Below are positions 43,483 to 52,525 of a DNA stretch of 64,000 nucleotides, piece by piece. Position numbers and translations under genes: made by a program. Positions within the stretch are counted from its first letter, which is position 1. Every line of letters begins with the position of its first letter. The stretch is from Pseudomonas aestuarii (GTDB lineage Bacteria; Pseudomonadota; Gammaproteobacteria; Pseudomonadales; Pseudomonadaceae): positions 124,001 through 188,000 of the forward strand of contig NZ_JAQJZJ010000010.1 in assembly GCF_027988105.1 (NCBI RefSeq). The letters run 5' to 3'. The notes beneath the pieces were generated by a model. It was not told the DNA's origin, ran no database searches, and saw only the letters and a list, made by a program, of their open reading frames with translations.

Positions 43483-44526
43483 ATGAGCAATGCCAACACT
43501 GCGGCCGAAGTCCGCAAGCTGCCCTTCTACATGGCGATGGTTGAAGCCATCCGCCAGGAAATGGCCCGCGACAGTTCCGTGTTCTGCCTGGGCGAAGACG
43601 TCGGTCAGATCGGCGGTGTGTTCCAGTCCACCGTCGGCCTGCACAAGGAGTTCGGCGCCGAGCGCGTGCGTGACACGCCGATCTCCGAGACCGCCATCCT
43701 CGGTACCGCCCTCGGCGCCGCGGCTCAGGGCATGCGCCCGATCGCCGAACTGATGTTCGTCGATTTCATGGGCGTGTGCTTCGACCAGATCCTCAACAAT
43801 ATTTCCAAGACCACCTACATGTCCGGTGGTGCGGTGAAGCTGCCGCTGGTGATCACCGCCTCCACCGGCGGCGGCATCTGCGATGCGGCCCAGCACTCGC
43901 AGACCCTGCACGGTTACTTCGCCCACACCCCGGGTATCAAGGTGGTGATCCCGTCCAATCCGTACGACGCCAAGGGCCTGATGACCACCGCGATCCGCGA
44001 TGACAACCCGGTGGTCTACCTGTTCCACCGCGGCCTGCTGGGCCTGCCGGTACTCAACTTCATTGACGCCCAGTTCGCCACCGACGTACCGGAAGAGCCC
44101 TACGCCATTCCCTTCGGCGAAGCGCGCATCGTCCGCAAGGGCAGCGACGTGACCATCGTCGCCTTCGCCCAGATGGTGCACAAGGCTCGTCTCGCCGCCG
44201 CCGAACTGGAAGCCCAGGGCATCAGCGTCGAGATCATCGACCCGCGCACCCTGGTGCCGCTGGACATGGACTCGATCTACACCTCGCTCAGCAAGACCGG
44301 CCGCCTGCTGGTGATCGACGAGGATTACCTGAGCTTTGGCGTGACCGGCGAGATCATTGCCCGGGTGGCCGAAAACCTCGGCCGCTTCACGCTCAAGGCC
44401 GCCCCGCGCCGCCTGGCTATTCCGGACGTCAACATCCCCTACAGCCCGGCCCTGGAAAACCAGGTTATCCCGCAGGTCTCGAACATCGTCGAGGCCGTGG
44501 AATCTCTGATGAACAACCCCCTTTGA
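43483..44526 (+). CDS. 2-oxo-acid/acetoin dehydrogenase E1 beta subunit
   Basis: A 347-residue E1 beta subunit of the transketolase-like type. It has EAIRQEMARDSSVFCLGEDVG, RVRDTPISETAILGTALGAA, and the C-terminal swivel with SDVTIVAFAQMVHKA and DPRTLVPLDMDSI. It forms the heterotetrameric E1 with the alpha subunit upstream. AGGAG precedes the ATG by 8 nt. The gene is followed immediately by the free lipoyl-domain gene. The subunits look complete and the active-site Glu and His of the family lie in conserved segments, so the E1 should be active. Confidence 0.87.
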   Translation: MSNANTAAEVRKLPFYMAMVEAIRQEMARDSSVFCLGEDVGQIGGVFQSTVGLHKEFGAERVRDTPISETAILGTALGAAAQGMRPIAELMFVDFMGVCFDQILNNISKTTYMSGGAVKLPLVITASTGGGICDAAQHSQTLHGYFAHTPGIKVVIPSNPYDAKGLMTTAIRDDNPVVYLFHRGLLGLPVLNFIDAQFATDVPEEPYAIPFGEARIVRKGSDVTIVAFAQMVHKARLAAAELEAQGISVEIIDPRTLVPLDMDSIYTSLSKTGRLLVIDEDYLSFGVTGEIIARVAENLGRFTLKAAPRRLAIPDVNIPYSPALENQVIPQVSNIVEAVESLMNNPL

Positions 44527-44536
44527 GGTGCACACC

Positions 44537-44779
44537 ATGACCGCAATCCATCTGCAAGACGACGCTTGGGAAGACATCGAAGAAGGCACCGAGGCCCTGC
44601 TTGACGAGTGGCATGTCAAGGAAGGCGACGTGGTCGAGGCGGGCCAACTGGTGGCCAGCGTGATGGTCATCAAGACCAGCTTCGACGTGCTCGCCCCGGC
44701 CGCCGGCACCATCGGCAAGCTGCTGGTCGCCGCCCAGGACAACTTCACCCGCGGCCAGGCCCTGGCCGAGCTGAACTGA
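44537..44779 (+). CDS. Free-standing lipoyl-domain carrier protein
   Basis: An 80-residue single lipoyl domain. The acceptor is K46 in MVIKTSFDV, which stands in the beta-turn position where E2 proteins have ETDKA. The fold-defining EGDVVEAGQLVA and APAAGTIGKLLV flank it. Normally this domain is fused to the E2 acyltransferase; here it is a separate gene 14 bases before a catalytic-only E2. ATG 44537 has GAGG about 8 nt upstream; GTG 44528 is less likely. It should carry the acyl group between E1 and E2, charged by the lipoate ligase at 45488. Confidence 0.8.
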   Translation: MTAIHLQDDAWEDIEEGTEALLDEWHVKEGDVVEAGQLVASVMVIKTSFDVLAPAAGTIGKLLVAAQDNFTRGQALAELN

Positions 44780-44793
44780 ACTGAGAATCGAAC

Positions 44794-45483
44794 ATGAGTG
44801 AGCAAGCACAGGCACCGGATCGTACCCTGGTGCCACTGACTGGACTGCGCGGAATCATCTCGCGCAGCATGACCCAGGCCTGGCAGGCGCCCCGCGTTGC
44901 CCTCGGCCTGGACGTCCCCATGGACGCGCTGCTGGCACGGGCCAAGGCCATCAGCGCCGAGCGTGGCGTCAAGGTCACCCCGACCGCGCTGATGTTGCAG
45001 GCCCTGGCACTGACCCTCAAGGAGCATCCGCGCCTCAACGCCCTGCTCACCGACAAGGGCATCGAGGAAATCCACGCGGTCAACCTGGCCGTGGCCGTAC
45101 ACACCGACAAGGGTCTGGTGACTCCGGTGATCCGCGACGCCGGAACCAAGGATGCGGTGCAACTGGCCGAGGAACTGGGGCAGATGGCGACGGCGGCACG
45201 CACCGGCAAGCTGGCGCCGGCGGCCTACCAGAAAGGCACCTTTACCCTGAGCAATCTGGCTACGGCCGGGATCGACTGGGTGACGCCGATCCTCAACCCG
45301 CCCCAGGTCGGCATCCTCGGTGTCGGCCAGACCCGCGAAGCCGTGGTGGTGCGTGATGGCGTCCCCGCTGTGGCCAAGGTCGCCACCCTCAACCTGGTGT
45401 TCGACCACCGCGCGGTGGATGGCTACCCGGCCAGCCTGTTCCTCCGTGACCTGGGTGCCCGCCTGCAAGCGGCCGAGCTGTAA
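44794..45483 (+). CDS. Catalytic-domain-only 2-oxo-acid dehydrogenase E2
   Basis: A 229-residue acyltransferase that contains just the C-terminal catalytic core of E2 proteins. The active site is FDHRAVDGY (H205, D209) and the core pattern VPLTGLRGIISRSMTQAW to VTPTALMLQALALTL is intact. Usual E2 proteins of 370-430 residues also have an N-terminal lipoyl domain and a peripheral subunit-binding domain. The lipoyl domain is supplied by the preceding gene, and no subunit-binding domain was found, so E1/E3 docking must differ. No E3 gene lies in the operon. Confidence 0.82.
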   Translation: MSEQAQAPDRTLVPLTGLRGIISRSMTQAWQAPRVALGLDVPMDALLARAKAISAERGVKVTPTALMLQALALTLKEHPRLNALLTDKGIEEIHAVNLAVAVHTDKGLVTPVIRDAGTKDAVQLAEELGQMATAARTGKLAPAAYQKGTFTLSNLATAGIDWVTPILNPPQVGILGVGQTREAVVVRDGVPAVAKVATLNLVFDHRAVDGYPASLFLRDLGARLQAAEL

Positions 45484-45487
45484 GCCC

Positions 45488-46198
45488 ATGACGACCCGGG
45501 TCAGGATCAGTCGACTGCAAAGCGGCCAAGCCGAACAGTTGTGGATCGACCAGCACCTGGCCACGGGCCTCACGGCCCCGGCACTGGCCTTCATCGACTA
45601 TCGCAGGCCCTGCCTGATTTACGGTCGCCGCGGTGGCGACAACGAAGCCGCGCAGGGACGAGCCGCCCTGCTCTACTGCGGCGTGACCCAACGCCGCAGC
45701 GGCGGCGGTGCAGTCCTCGCCGGCCCGTGGATGCTCGGGCTCAATCTGCTGTTGCCCGCCGAACATCCCCGCGCGGCACTCAGTCATGTGCAAGCCTTCA
45801 GCTGGTTCGGCCGCTGCTGGCAACACGCATTGGCCGATCTCGGTATCTCCACCCACCTGGCCACACCCGATGTATTTCAGCAGCACCAGGACCTGGTCCG
45901 CCAGCACAGCCTGGACTGGGTCTGCTTTGCCGGTATTTCCCACGGCGAACTGCTCGACGCCGACGGCCGCAAGGTGCTCGGCCTGGCTCAGTACCGCGGT
46001 CGTTGGGGCACCTTGCTCAGTGCCGGCCTGCTGGTGGGCCAAACGCCCTGGGAACAACTCGAATTTATTCACTCGGGACACATGCCCGAGTACTCACACC
46101 TGCATGCCCTGACGGCACCCGTTCCTCTCGGTGAGTCCGAGCAGGCCCGCCAGCGCTTACACACGCACCTGCTTGGTCATTTGCACGACACCCGATAA
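45488..46198 (+). CDS. Lipoate-protein ligase A-like protein
   Basis: A 236-residue protein of the biotin/lipoate A/B ligase fold. It has FIDYRRPCLIYGRR, the family signature RRSGGGAVLAGPWMLGLNLLLP, and a catalytic Lys in DGRKVLGLAQ. It starts 4 bases after the E2 stop. LplA enzymes attach lipoate to lipoyl domains. Placement directly after a free lipoyl-domain gene suggests that it is dedicated to that carrier. The C-terminal accessory domain of full-length LplA is absent, which is common in short forms. An amidotransferase role is the alternative. Confidence 0.78.
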   Translation: MTTRVRISRLQSGQAEQLWIDQHLATGLTAPALAFIDYRRPCLIYGRRGGDNEAAQGRAALLYCGVTQRRSGGGAVLAGPWMLGLNLLLPAEHPRAALSHVQAFSWFGRCWQHALADLGISTHLATPDVFQQHQDLVRQHSLDWVCFAGISHGELLDADGRKVLGLAQYRGRWGTLLSAGLLVGQTPWEQLEFIHSGHMPEYSHLHALTAPVPLGESEQARQRLHTHLLGHLHDTR

Positions 46199-46217
46199 CA
46201 ACAACAGGAAAATGCTC

Positions 46218-47858
46218 ATGCAAAGAACAACAAAACACCTCGATGTCGTTACCGCCATCCGGCGCCCTGGACTGCTCAAGACCCTGGCCGTGGTCCTGGG
46301 GATTGGCCTGGGGGCAACCGCCACTGGCGCACTGGCGCAAAACCCTTTTATCCAGGCGCAGCCCATTTCCGAGTCGCTGGAGCCGGCCCGACTGCATGCC
46401 GACCAGCAGAGCGAAGTGGCCAAACACCTCAAGGAGCTGGAGGCGCGCACCGGGCGTAAGCCGAACGTCCTCATCATGCTGGTCGACGACATGGGCTGGG
46501 GCGATCCGGGTGCATTCGGCGGTGGCATCGCCATCGGCGCACCCACGCCACACATCGACAACATGGCCCGTGCCGGACTGAAGCTGACCTCCACCTACGC
46601 CCAACCCACCTGCACCCCGACCCGCTCGGCGATGATGACCGGCCGCCTGCCGGCGCGTACCGGCCTGACCCGCCCGACCCTCACCGGCGAGCGGGTACTG
46701 GTCAACCCATGGGAAAGCGAGAAGACCGCCGCCGGCCTGCTCAGCGAAGCCGGCTACATGACTGCCCTGTCGGGCAAGTGGCACCTCGGCGAAGCCGACG
46801 GTGGCCAGCCGCATCAAGTCGGTTATGACGAATACCTGGGCATCCTCAGTGTGGTCAGTGAATTCACCCAGGGCCTCGATCCGCGCCGCTACCCGGAACT
46901 GACCCTGAACCCCGAGCGCATGGCCGCGCTGCACCAGGTCAGCCATCCTGCCGTGACCGCCGGACTCAAGGGCGAAGCGCTCAAGGTCATCACCGAACTG
47001 GACTCGCTGGAAAAAGTCGCGGAGATCGACCAGCAATTCGCCACCTACTCGGAAGACTTCATCCACCGCGCGGTACAGGCGAAGAAGCCGTTCTACCTGG
47101 TGCATTCCTTCTCCCGCGTGCACAACGACAACTTCCCGGCCAAGGCCTTCACCGGCAAGAGCCCGGCCAGAACGCCCTACAAGGATGCCGTTATCGAAGT
47201 CGACGACATCGTCGGCCGTCTGCTGACCAAGCTGAAAGAAGAAGGCGTCGCCGACAACACCCTGGTGTTCTTCACCTCCGACAACGGTGCCAACGAAGAC
47301 GCCTGGCCGGATGCCGGCTTCCAGCCGTGGCGCGGCGGCAAGGGCACGACTTGGGAAGGCGGAGTGCGGGTTCCCGGTATTGCCTACTGGCCCGGCATGA
47401 TTGAATCCGGTCGTGAGAGCGATGAGCTGTTCGACCTGATGGACCTGTTCAACACCAGCCTGACCCTCGGTGGCGTGAACGTGCCAACCGACCGCTACAT
47501 CGACGGTGTCGACCAGAGCTCCTTCCTGCTCGCCAACAACGGCCAGAGCAACCGCGAAGCGGTGTTCATGTACAGCGAACGCAACTTCACCGCCCTGCGC
47601 TGGAATGAGTTCAAGGTGCACTTCAAGGTGTTCCAGACCCCGGTACCGGGCTCGAACATCGACGAATCCATGCTAATCGGCACCGGCATGTCGCCCTGGG
47701 TCTACAACCTCTACCTCGATCCCAAGGAGATGAAGAGCGTCGGCCACCGCACCTTCGAGTGGGGCTTGCCGAACATTCTCAACCTGGTCACCCGGCACAT
47801 GGCCAGTTATCGCCAGTACCCGATGAAGGAGCTTGGCCTGGCCAAGCCCGTTCAGTAA
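46218..47858 (+). CDS. Exported arylsulfatase-like sulfatase
   Basis: A 546-residue periplasmic sulfatase with a signal-like segment ending near residue 40 (ALAQ). Metal ligands D90/D91 (MLVDDMGWG) and the formylglycine motif C132-T-P-T-R136 in a CxPxR pattern are intact, as are GKWHLG and TSDNGAN. It hydrolyses sulfate esters after Cys-to-formylglycine conversion; the maturation enzyme is not in the window. ATG 46218 has AGGA 8 nt upstream and lies 20 bases after the lipoate ligase, so it ends the operon. A strong hairpin follows the stop. Its position with oxidative genes suggests removal of sulfate from the pathway substrate. Confidence 0.84.
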   Translation: MQRTTKHLDVVTAIRRPGLLKTLAVVLGIGLGATATGALAQNPFIQAQPISESLEPARLHADQQSEVAKHLKELEARTGRKPNVLIMLVDDMGWGDPGAFGGGIAIGAPTPHIDNMARAGLKLTSTYAQPTCTPTRSAMMTGRLPARTGLTRPTLTGERVLVNPWESEKTAAGLLSEAGYMTALSGKWHLGEADGGQPHQVGYDEYLGILSVVSEFTQGLDPRRYPELTLNPERMAALHQVSHPAVTAGLKGEALKVITELDSLEKVAEIDQQFATYSEDFIHRAVQAKKPFYLVHSFSRVHNDNFPAKAFTGKSPARTPYKDAVIEVDDIVGRLLTKLKEEGVADNTLVFFTSDNGANEDAWPDAGFQPWRGGKGTTWEGGVRVPGIAYWPGMIESGRESDELFDLMDLFNTSLTLGGVNVPTDRYIDGVDQSSFLLANNGQSNREAVFMYSERNFTALRWNEFKVHFKVFQTPVPGSNIDESMLIGTGMSPWVYNLYLDPKEMKSVGHRTFEWGLPNILNLVTRHMASYRQYPMKELGLAKPVQ

Positions 47859-47860
47859 GT

Positions 47861-47892
47861 CGCCGAGACGCCGCGTCAGCGGCGTCTCGGCG
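47861..47892 (+). terminator. Terminator of the VOC/dehydrogenase/sulfatase operon
   Basis: CGCCGAGACGCCGC (47861-47874) and GCGGCGTCTCGGCG (47879-47892) form a perfect 14-bp stem with a GTCA loop, 2 bases after the sulfatase stop and followed by TCTGCTTATT. Confidence 0.82.
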
Positions 47893-48082
47893 TCTGCTTA
47901 TTGAGCACCAGGCGTTGCGCAAGACCTAACCATGTACAACGCCTGGCACCTCAAGCCACTGGACGGCGGCGCCCTCGCCGTCTGGCGGAGCCCGGTTCGG
48001 AAGACGCCAATGCCTGGTTTCCCCAGCGCGCCTGCCCTCAAACAGCCGAGACCCTGCAACGCGACCAAGCGCTTGTTGCGCC

Positions 48083-48125
48083 TGTCATGTAATGCATGGC
48101 GATTGTCGTCATTTGTTAATTATTT
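48083..48125 (+). promoter_or_regulatory. 43-bp shared element, copy B (alcohol dehydrogenase)
   Basis: TGTCA, AATG, CGT and TG blocks match copies A and C; the last block is AATTAT instead of AAGTTA. GAATAAT follows at 48138. It faces the zinc alcohol dehydrogenase start at 48310, about 185 bases away. Confidence 0.72.
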
Positions 48126-48309
48126 GCACAAAGGGATCGAATAATCTTTTGACACCAGCCAGAACAGTCACCTCCAGCGCCGAGGCAACGGGGCAGCCCC
48201 TTGACCCGGACAACTCGTTAACACTGTTCGGTCAAGTCCATAGCTATTCGTCGCTCCGCAGCCTCGCTACACGAGCGACAACAGTACAACCACAAGAGAG
48301 GACAACCCC

Positions 48310-49389
48310 ATGAAAGCGGTCGTAATGCGTGACCAACAGCTGTTGGTAGACGAAATCCAGGCGCCGACACCAGGCCAAGGCGAAGTACTGGTCAAGACCC
48401 TCGCCTGCGGTATCTGCGGTTCCGACCTGCACATGTTCCACCATTGCGAGCCGGTGCTGGCCACCTTCAAGCGCGCCAACCTGCCGATCGATTTCGACAC
48501 CAAGCAGGATGTGGTGTTTGGCCACGAGTTCTGCGGCGAGGTCCTCGATCATGGTCCCGGCAGTGACAAGAAGCTCAAGGTGGGCACCAAGGTCTGCTCG
48601 CTGCCATTCGTGATCCGTGGCGACAAGTTTCACCACGTTGGCTATTCCAACCAGTACCCCGGTGGTTACGGCGAGCAGATGGTGCTGGCCGAGCAGATGG
48701 TGATGCCGGTACCCGGCGACCTGCCTGCCGATATCGCTGCACTGACCGAGCCGCTGACGGTCGCGGCACATGCCGTCAACCGTGCCCAGCTGAACGGGGA
48801 TGAGGTGCCGGTGGTCATCGGCTGCGGGCCGATCGGCCTGGCCGTGATCGCCATCCTCAAGTCGCGTGGCATCGGCCCGGTGGTGGCCTCTGACTTCTCG
48901 CCCAAGCGCCGTGTACTGGCGGAAAAACTCGGTGCCGATATCGTGGTCAACCCCGCCGAGCAGTCGCCCTACCAGTCCTGGCTGCAGGTCGCGGCACCGG
49001 GAGGCTACGACATCAACGGCCCGATGGCCCTGCTCGGTCTCGGCCCGCAACCGCGCCCCTGCGTGGTGTTCGAGTGTGTGGGGATTCCCGGCATGATCCA
49101 GCAAGTGATCCAGAATGCGCCACCGCGATCGCGTCTAATTATCGTCGGTATGTGCATGGAATCCGACAAGATCGAGCCGGCTGTCGCCATCGCCAAAGAA
49201 GCCATCGTGAATTTCTCCTTCGGTTATACCGGCGAGGAGTTCTGCCAGACCCTGCACGCGCTGGCCGATGGCAAGCTCGACGCTGCGCCGCTGATCACCG
49301 GCAAGGTGGAGATGAGTGGTGTGAAGGGCGCCTTCGACGCACTGGCCAAGCCCGATGAGCACGCCAAGATCATTGTCACCTTCGACTGA
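48310..49389 (+). CDS. Zinc-dependent alcohol dehydrogenase (MDR)
   Basis: A 359-residue medium-chain dehydrogenase. Catalytic zinc ligands are in ACGICGSDLH (C33 or C36) and GHEFCGEV; the cofactor motif is VIGCGPIGLAVIAIL. The four-Cys structural-zinc loop of classical enzymes is missing; the lobe carries PFVIRGDKFHHVG instead. It oxidises an alcohol to aldehyde or ketone with NAD(P). GAGAGG precedes the ATG. It is monocistronic, behind copy B of the shared element, and followed by a hairpin. It probably acts on the alcohol released by the sulfatase, which is inference. Confidence 0.85.
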   Translation: MKAVVMRDQQLLVDEIQAPTPGQGEVLVKTLACGICGSDLHMFHHCEPVLATFKRANLPIDFDTKQDVVFGHEFCGEVLDHGPGSDKKLKVGTKVCSLPFVIRGDKFHHVGYSNQYPGGYGEQMVLAEQMVMPVPGDLPADIAALTEPLTVAAHAVNRAQLNGDEVPVVIGCGPIGLAVIAILKSRGIGPVVASDFSPKRRVLAEKLGADIVVNPAEQSPYQSWLQVAAPGGYDINGPMALLGLGPQPRPCVVFECVGIPGMIQQVIQNAPPRSRLIIVGMCMESDKIEPAVAIAKEAIVNFSFGYTGEEFCQTLHALADGKLDAAPLITGKVEMSGVKGAFDALAKPDEHAKIIVTFD

Positions 49390-49419
49390 ACCACGACACC
49401 CACCCAGCAACAGGGGCGC

Positions 49420-49450
49420 GGGCGATCCATTGCGGTGGCGATGGTCGCCC
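49420..49450 (+). terminator. Hairpin terminator after the alcohol dehydrogenase
   Basis: GGGCGATCCAT (49420-49430) pairs with ATGGTCGCCC (49441-49450), leaving a 10-nt loop, and is followed by TTATC. It lies 31 bases after the stop. Confidence 0.7.
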
Positions 49451-49588
49451 TTATCAGGAGGCAGCGCCAACCTGATTGTTGGCCAACCTTGAAAGACCTG
49501 GGCCCAACCGGGCACATCCCCGTTCAATGATCCCCAGAAGCGCCAGCTGCAAGCCTGCGCTTCTGCCCTTGCACCCTGGAGCTAAGCA

Positions 49589-50377
49589 ATGAACACACAG
49601 GAATGGCAGTCCTGCCCGATCGACATGCACGATCTCGACCTGGCCGGCGAAGGCCTGCGGCAACACTGGGAGGCCCTGCATCAGGGCTGCCCGGAGCCGT
49701 TCCCGGACGACCCGGTGGTCCAGGACGCCTGGCGCCACTACCACCTGGGCGAGTTCGCCCAGGCATTCGACAAGGGCATGGCCCTCGGGGGCGCAGCCCT
49801 GGTGCCCGCTCTGTTCGCCGCGACCATGCAGGCCCAGTACCTGGAACAGGATGAAAAGCGCCGCAACCCGCTGTTCAAGCAGGTCATGAAGCTTTGCGAA
49901 GAGGCCGAGGATGCCGGCCTGGCCAGCGCCAATCTGCACTACATCCATGCGGTAGCCATGGGCCGCTACGGCCAGTCGATCTCCATCATCGAAGCCCTGG
50001 CCCAGGGCTTCGGCGGGCGCATCAAGGAACAGTTGCAGAAGTGCCTGGCGCTGTCGCCCAAGCACCCGGAAGCCCATGCCACCCTCGCCGGCTGGCACGC
50101 CGCGATCTCCGACCAGGCCGGCGCCCTGATGGGCCGCATGCTCTATGGCGCCACCCAGGACGGCGCACATGAGCACTATGAGCAAGCCGTCGATTACGCC
50201 CCCCAGGCCCTGATACCGCGCACCGAGTACGCGCGCGGCCTGGAAGTGATGTACGGCGACAAGGAAGCGGACATTTGCGGCCACCTGGAGCAGGCCATGC
50301 AGCTCAAGGCTCTGGACGCCATGGAGCGCCTCGACCAGCAGGCCGCCCGCGAGCACCTGGCCCGCCTGACCGCCTGA
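49589..50377 (+). CDS. TPR-like protein of unknown function
   Basis: A 262-residue soluble protein rich in Ala and Leu, with helical repeats that resemble tetratricopeptides: DAWRHYHLGEFAQAFDKGMA, HYIHAVAMGRYGQSISIIEA and EAHATLAGWHAAISDQAG. I know of no named family. There is no signal peptide. ATG 49589 has CTGGAG 8 nt upstream. A hairpin separates it from the alcohol dehydrogenase, and no copy of the 43-bp element lies before it. A role in assembly of protein complexes would fit TPR proteins, but there is no direct evidence. Confidence 0.62.
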   Translation: MNTQEWQSCPIDMHDLDLAGEGLRQHWEALHQGCPEPFPDDPVVQDAWRHYHLGEFAQAFDKGMALGGAALVPALFAATMQAQYLEQDEKRRNPLFKQVMKLCEEAEDAGLASANLHYIHAVAMGRYGQSISIIEALAQGFGGRIKEQLQKCLALSPKHPEAHATLAGWHAAISDQAGALMGRMLYGATQDGAHEHYEQAVDYAPQALIPRTEYARGLEVMYGDKEADICGHLEQAMQLKALDAMERLDQQAAREHLARLTA

Positions 50378-50386
50378 TCCCCTTGC

Positions 50387-50418
50387 CCCGCCTAGCCATC
50401 GGTGCGGTCATAGGCGGG
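50387..50418 (+). terminator. Hairpin after the TPR-protein gene
   Basis: CCCGCCTA (50387-50394) and TAGGCGGG (50411-50418) form a perfect 8-bp stem with a 16-nt loop 10 bases after the stop. No T run follows. Confidence 0.5.
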
Positions 50419-50447
50419 CGCATCAGCCCCAGCGGACGGTCAATCGT

Positions 50448-50700
50448 CGATGCAGAGAAGGCTGCTGGCCACCCTCTCTGGCGCAACCCCGGACTCGGGC
50501 AGCGGCTTGACTACCACTCGATCGCGCCCGAACTCCTTGGCACAGCACAACGCCTGATCCGCAATTGGCGTTCCGTATCATGGCTTCGAGGCTGCCGGAT
50601 GCCTGAGGCGAAGCGCTGGCGCCAACGCTGACGGAGCAAGCAATCGATAGCCCCTCGCCCAACGCGTTCCGGGTGTCGGCGCATCTCACGCGGATTCGTT
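50448..50700 (-). pseudogene. GGDEF-domain C-terminal remnant
   Basis: On the minus strand, one frame reads GLSIACSVSVGASASPQASG and LEAMIR, and after a one-base shift continues ADQALCCAKEFGRDRVV. This is the last third of a GGDEF domain, matching in pattern the intact gene at 59147 (SCSVSIG, ADEALYCAKRLGRNRV). The GGDEF site itself and everything upstream are missing. The fragment is a broken relict with no function expected. Confidence 0.72.
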
Positions 50701-50914
50701 GGCTGAGCGAGCAGTTGGGTAGCAGCGCTATGGCAAGCTCATGGATGGCTGACGGTCAAGCAGACCACTCAACTGGTCACGGTCAGCGCCGACAGATTTG
50801 AGTAACCGTCCAGCTCAAGGGACCGCCGACCAATGGCTGGACGACGGGTTGCCTTGTTACAGCGCAGCAGGGAAGCAATGGCGCCAGAAAGTCTTCTGGC
50901 GCAGGTGCGACGAC
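50701..50914. other. Intergenic stretch, nothing recognised
   Basis: About 210 bases between the GGDEF remnant and the acyl-CoA synthetase stop. No open frame, repeat or hairpin stands out. Confidence 0.4.
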
Positions 50915-52525
50915 TCAGTTGGGCCACTGGTAATCGGCGAAACGCTCGCGCAGGTCCTTCTTGCTGACCTTGCCGGTGGCCGTGTGCGGCAACTCCTCGA
51001 CCAGTTCGCAGGCGTCCGGCAGCCACCACTTGGCCACTTTACCCTCCAGGAAACCGATAAGTTCCGCCGACTGTGGCGCATGGCCGGGCCGCGCCACCAC
51101 AACCATCAGGGGGCGTTCTCCCCAGCGTGGATGCGCCAGACCAATGACCGCGGCCTCGGCCACGGCCGGATGGGCCATGACGGCGTTCTCGATATCGATC
51201 GAGCTGATCCACTCGCCGCCGGACTTGATCACATCCTTGGTGCGGTCGGTAATCTGCATGTAACCCTGGGCGTCGAGCATGGCCACGTCCCCTGTATCGA
51301 ACCACTCGCCACCGGGCTCCTTGCCGAAATAGCCACTGCACACCCAGGGACCGCGTACCTGCAGTGCGCCGGCACTCTTGCCATCACGCGGCAGCTCGGC
51401 GCCTTGCTCGTCGACAAGCCGCATGCGCACACCAAACATCTGCCGACCGGCCTTGACCCGCTGCTCCCCGCGAGCACGCTCATCGAGCTGGGCATACCAG
51501 GGCTGTTCGCGATTGTAGGAGCCGAGCGGACTGGTTTCGGTCATGCCCCAGCCAACCTCCAGGGCCACCCCATGCCGCTGCATGGTTTCGATCAGCGCCA
51601 ACGGGCAGGCCGAGCCCCCGGACACCGCGCGGGTCAGGCTGGGAATCGACTCGCCGGTCTTTTCCAGATACGTGGTCAGGGCGAGCCAGACGGTCGGCAC
51701 GCCCAGGGCGAAACTCACGCCCTCATCATTGATCAGGCTGGCCAGGGTCGCCCCATCGCCAGCCTTGGGTCCTGGCAGTACCAACTTGGCGCCGACCATG
51801 GCAGCGTTATAAGGCATACCCCAGGCATTGACGTGGAACATCGGCACGATCGGCAGCACGCTGTCGCTGGCGCGCAGGCCGACTGCATCGGCCAGGTTGC
51901 CGGCCAGGCTATGCAACACGGTGCTGCGGTGGCTGTAGAGCACGCCCTTGGGGTTGCCGGTCGTACCGGATGTGTAGCAGAGCCCGCTGGGGGTGCGTTC
52001 CTCCACTTCGGGCCAGTCGTAATGGGGCGTCTGCGCCGCCAGCAGCGCTTCATAGCTCTTCAGTTCGAGCAGCGTCGAACCCGGCAGCTCCGCCTCGGCG
52101 CAGAGCACGACGATGTGGCGCACGTCAGACAACTGCTCGTGCAGCGTCTCCAGCAGGGGAACGAACTGGGGGTCGACGAAGATGGCTTCGTCCGCGGCAT
52201 CGTTGATGATGAAGGCAACCTGTTCGGCGAACAGGCGCGGGTTGATGGTGTGGCAGACCCGGCCGGAGCAAGGCAGCGCGTAGTAGAGCTCGAAATGGCG
52301 GTAGTCGTTCCAGGCCAAGGTGGCGACTCGCGCGCCAGGGCTGATCTCCAGGCGGTCGAGCGCATTGGCCAGCTGGCGGGCACGGGCGAAGGCGGCCGCA
52401 TAGGTGTAGCGATGACGCTGCCCCGTGCCGAGCACGGAGACAATCTCAACATCGCCGGCGATCTCTTCGGCATGCTGCATGATCATGCGGATATTGAGCT
52501 GGTCCTTCATCATCAGGTCTTGCAT
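50915..52525 (-). CDS. AMP-forming acyl-CoA synthetase
   Basis: A 536-residue adenylate-forming ligase. Signature A3 is YTSGTTGNPKGVLYSHRS, A5 is VGWGMTETSP, A7 is WFDTGDVAMLDAQGYM, A8 is DRTKDVIKSGGEWISS, and the catalytic A10 Lys is in PHTATGKVSKKDLRE. It belongs with medium/long-chain fatty-acyl-CoA ligases (FadD-like/AlkK-like). It activates a carboxylic acid with ATP and CoA. ATG 52525 has GGAG 8 nt upstream. Copy D of the shared 43-bp element lies about 150 bases before the start, which places the gene in the same regulon as the SDR, MDR, alcohol dehydrogenase and VOC-led operon. Confidence 0.87.
   Translation of the reverse strand: MQDLMMKDQLNIRMIMQHAEEIAGDVEIVSVLGTGQRHRYTYAAAFARARQLANALDRLEISPGARVATLAWNDYRHFELYYALPCSGRVCHTINPRLFAEQVAFIINDAADEAIFVDPQFVPLLETLHEQLSDVRHIVVLCAEAELPGSTLLELKSYEALLAAQTPHYDWPEVEERTPSGLCYTSGTTGNPKGVLYSHRSTVLHSLAGNLADAVGLRASDSVLPIVPMFHVNAWGMPYNAAMVGAKLVLPGPKAGDGATLASLINDEGVSFALGVPTVWLALTTYLEKTGESIPSLTRAVSGGSACPLALIETMQRHGVALEVGWGMTETSPLGSYNREQPWYAQLDERARGEQRVKAGRQMFGVRMRLVDEQGAELPRDGKSAGALQVRGPWVCSGYFGKEPGGEWFDTGDVAMLDAQGYMQITDRTKDVIKSGGEWISSIDIENAVMAHPAVAEAAVIGLAHPRWGERPLMVVVARPGHAPQSAELIGFLEGKVAKWWLPDACELVEELPHTATGKVSKKDLRERFADYQWPN

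Noticed and set aside
42456..45483. Plain acetoin dehydrogenase operon (acoABC)
   Set aside because: The E1 subunits resemble AcoA/AcoB, but the E2 is split, there is no acoX, acoR or E3 gene, and the flanking genes do not fit acetoin use.
43354..45594. Very long open frame on the minus strand opposite the E1/E2 genes (746 codons)
   Set aside because: It is the antisense shadow of three well-supported genes in high-GC DNA, has low-complexity composition and resembles no protein.
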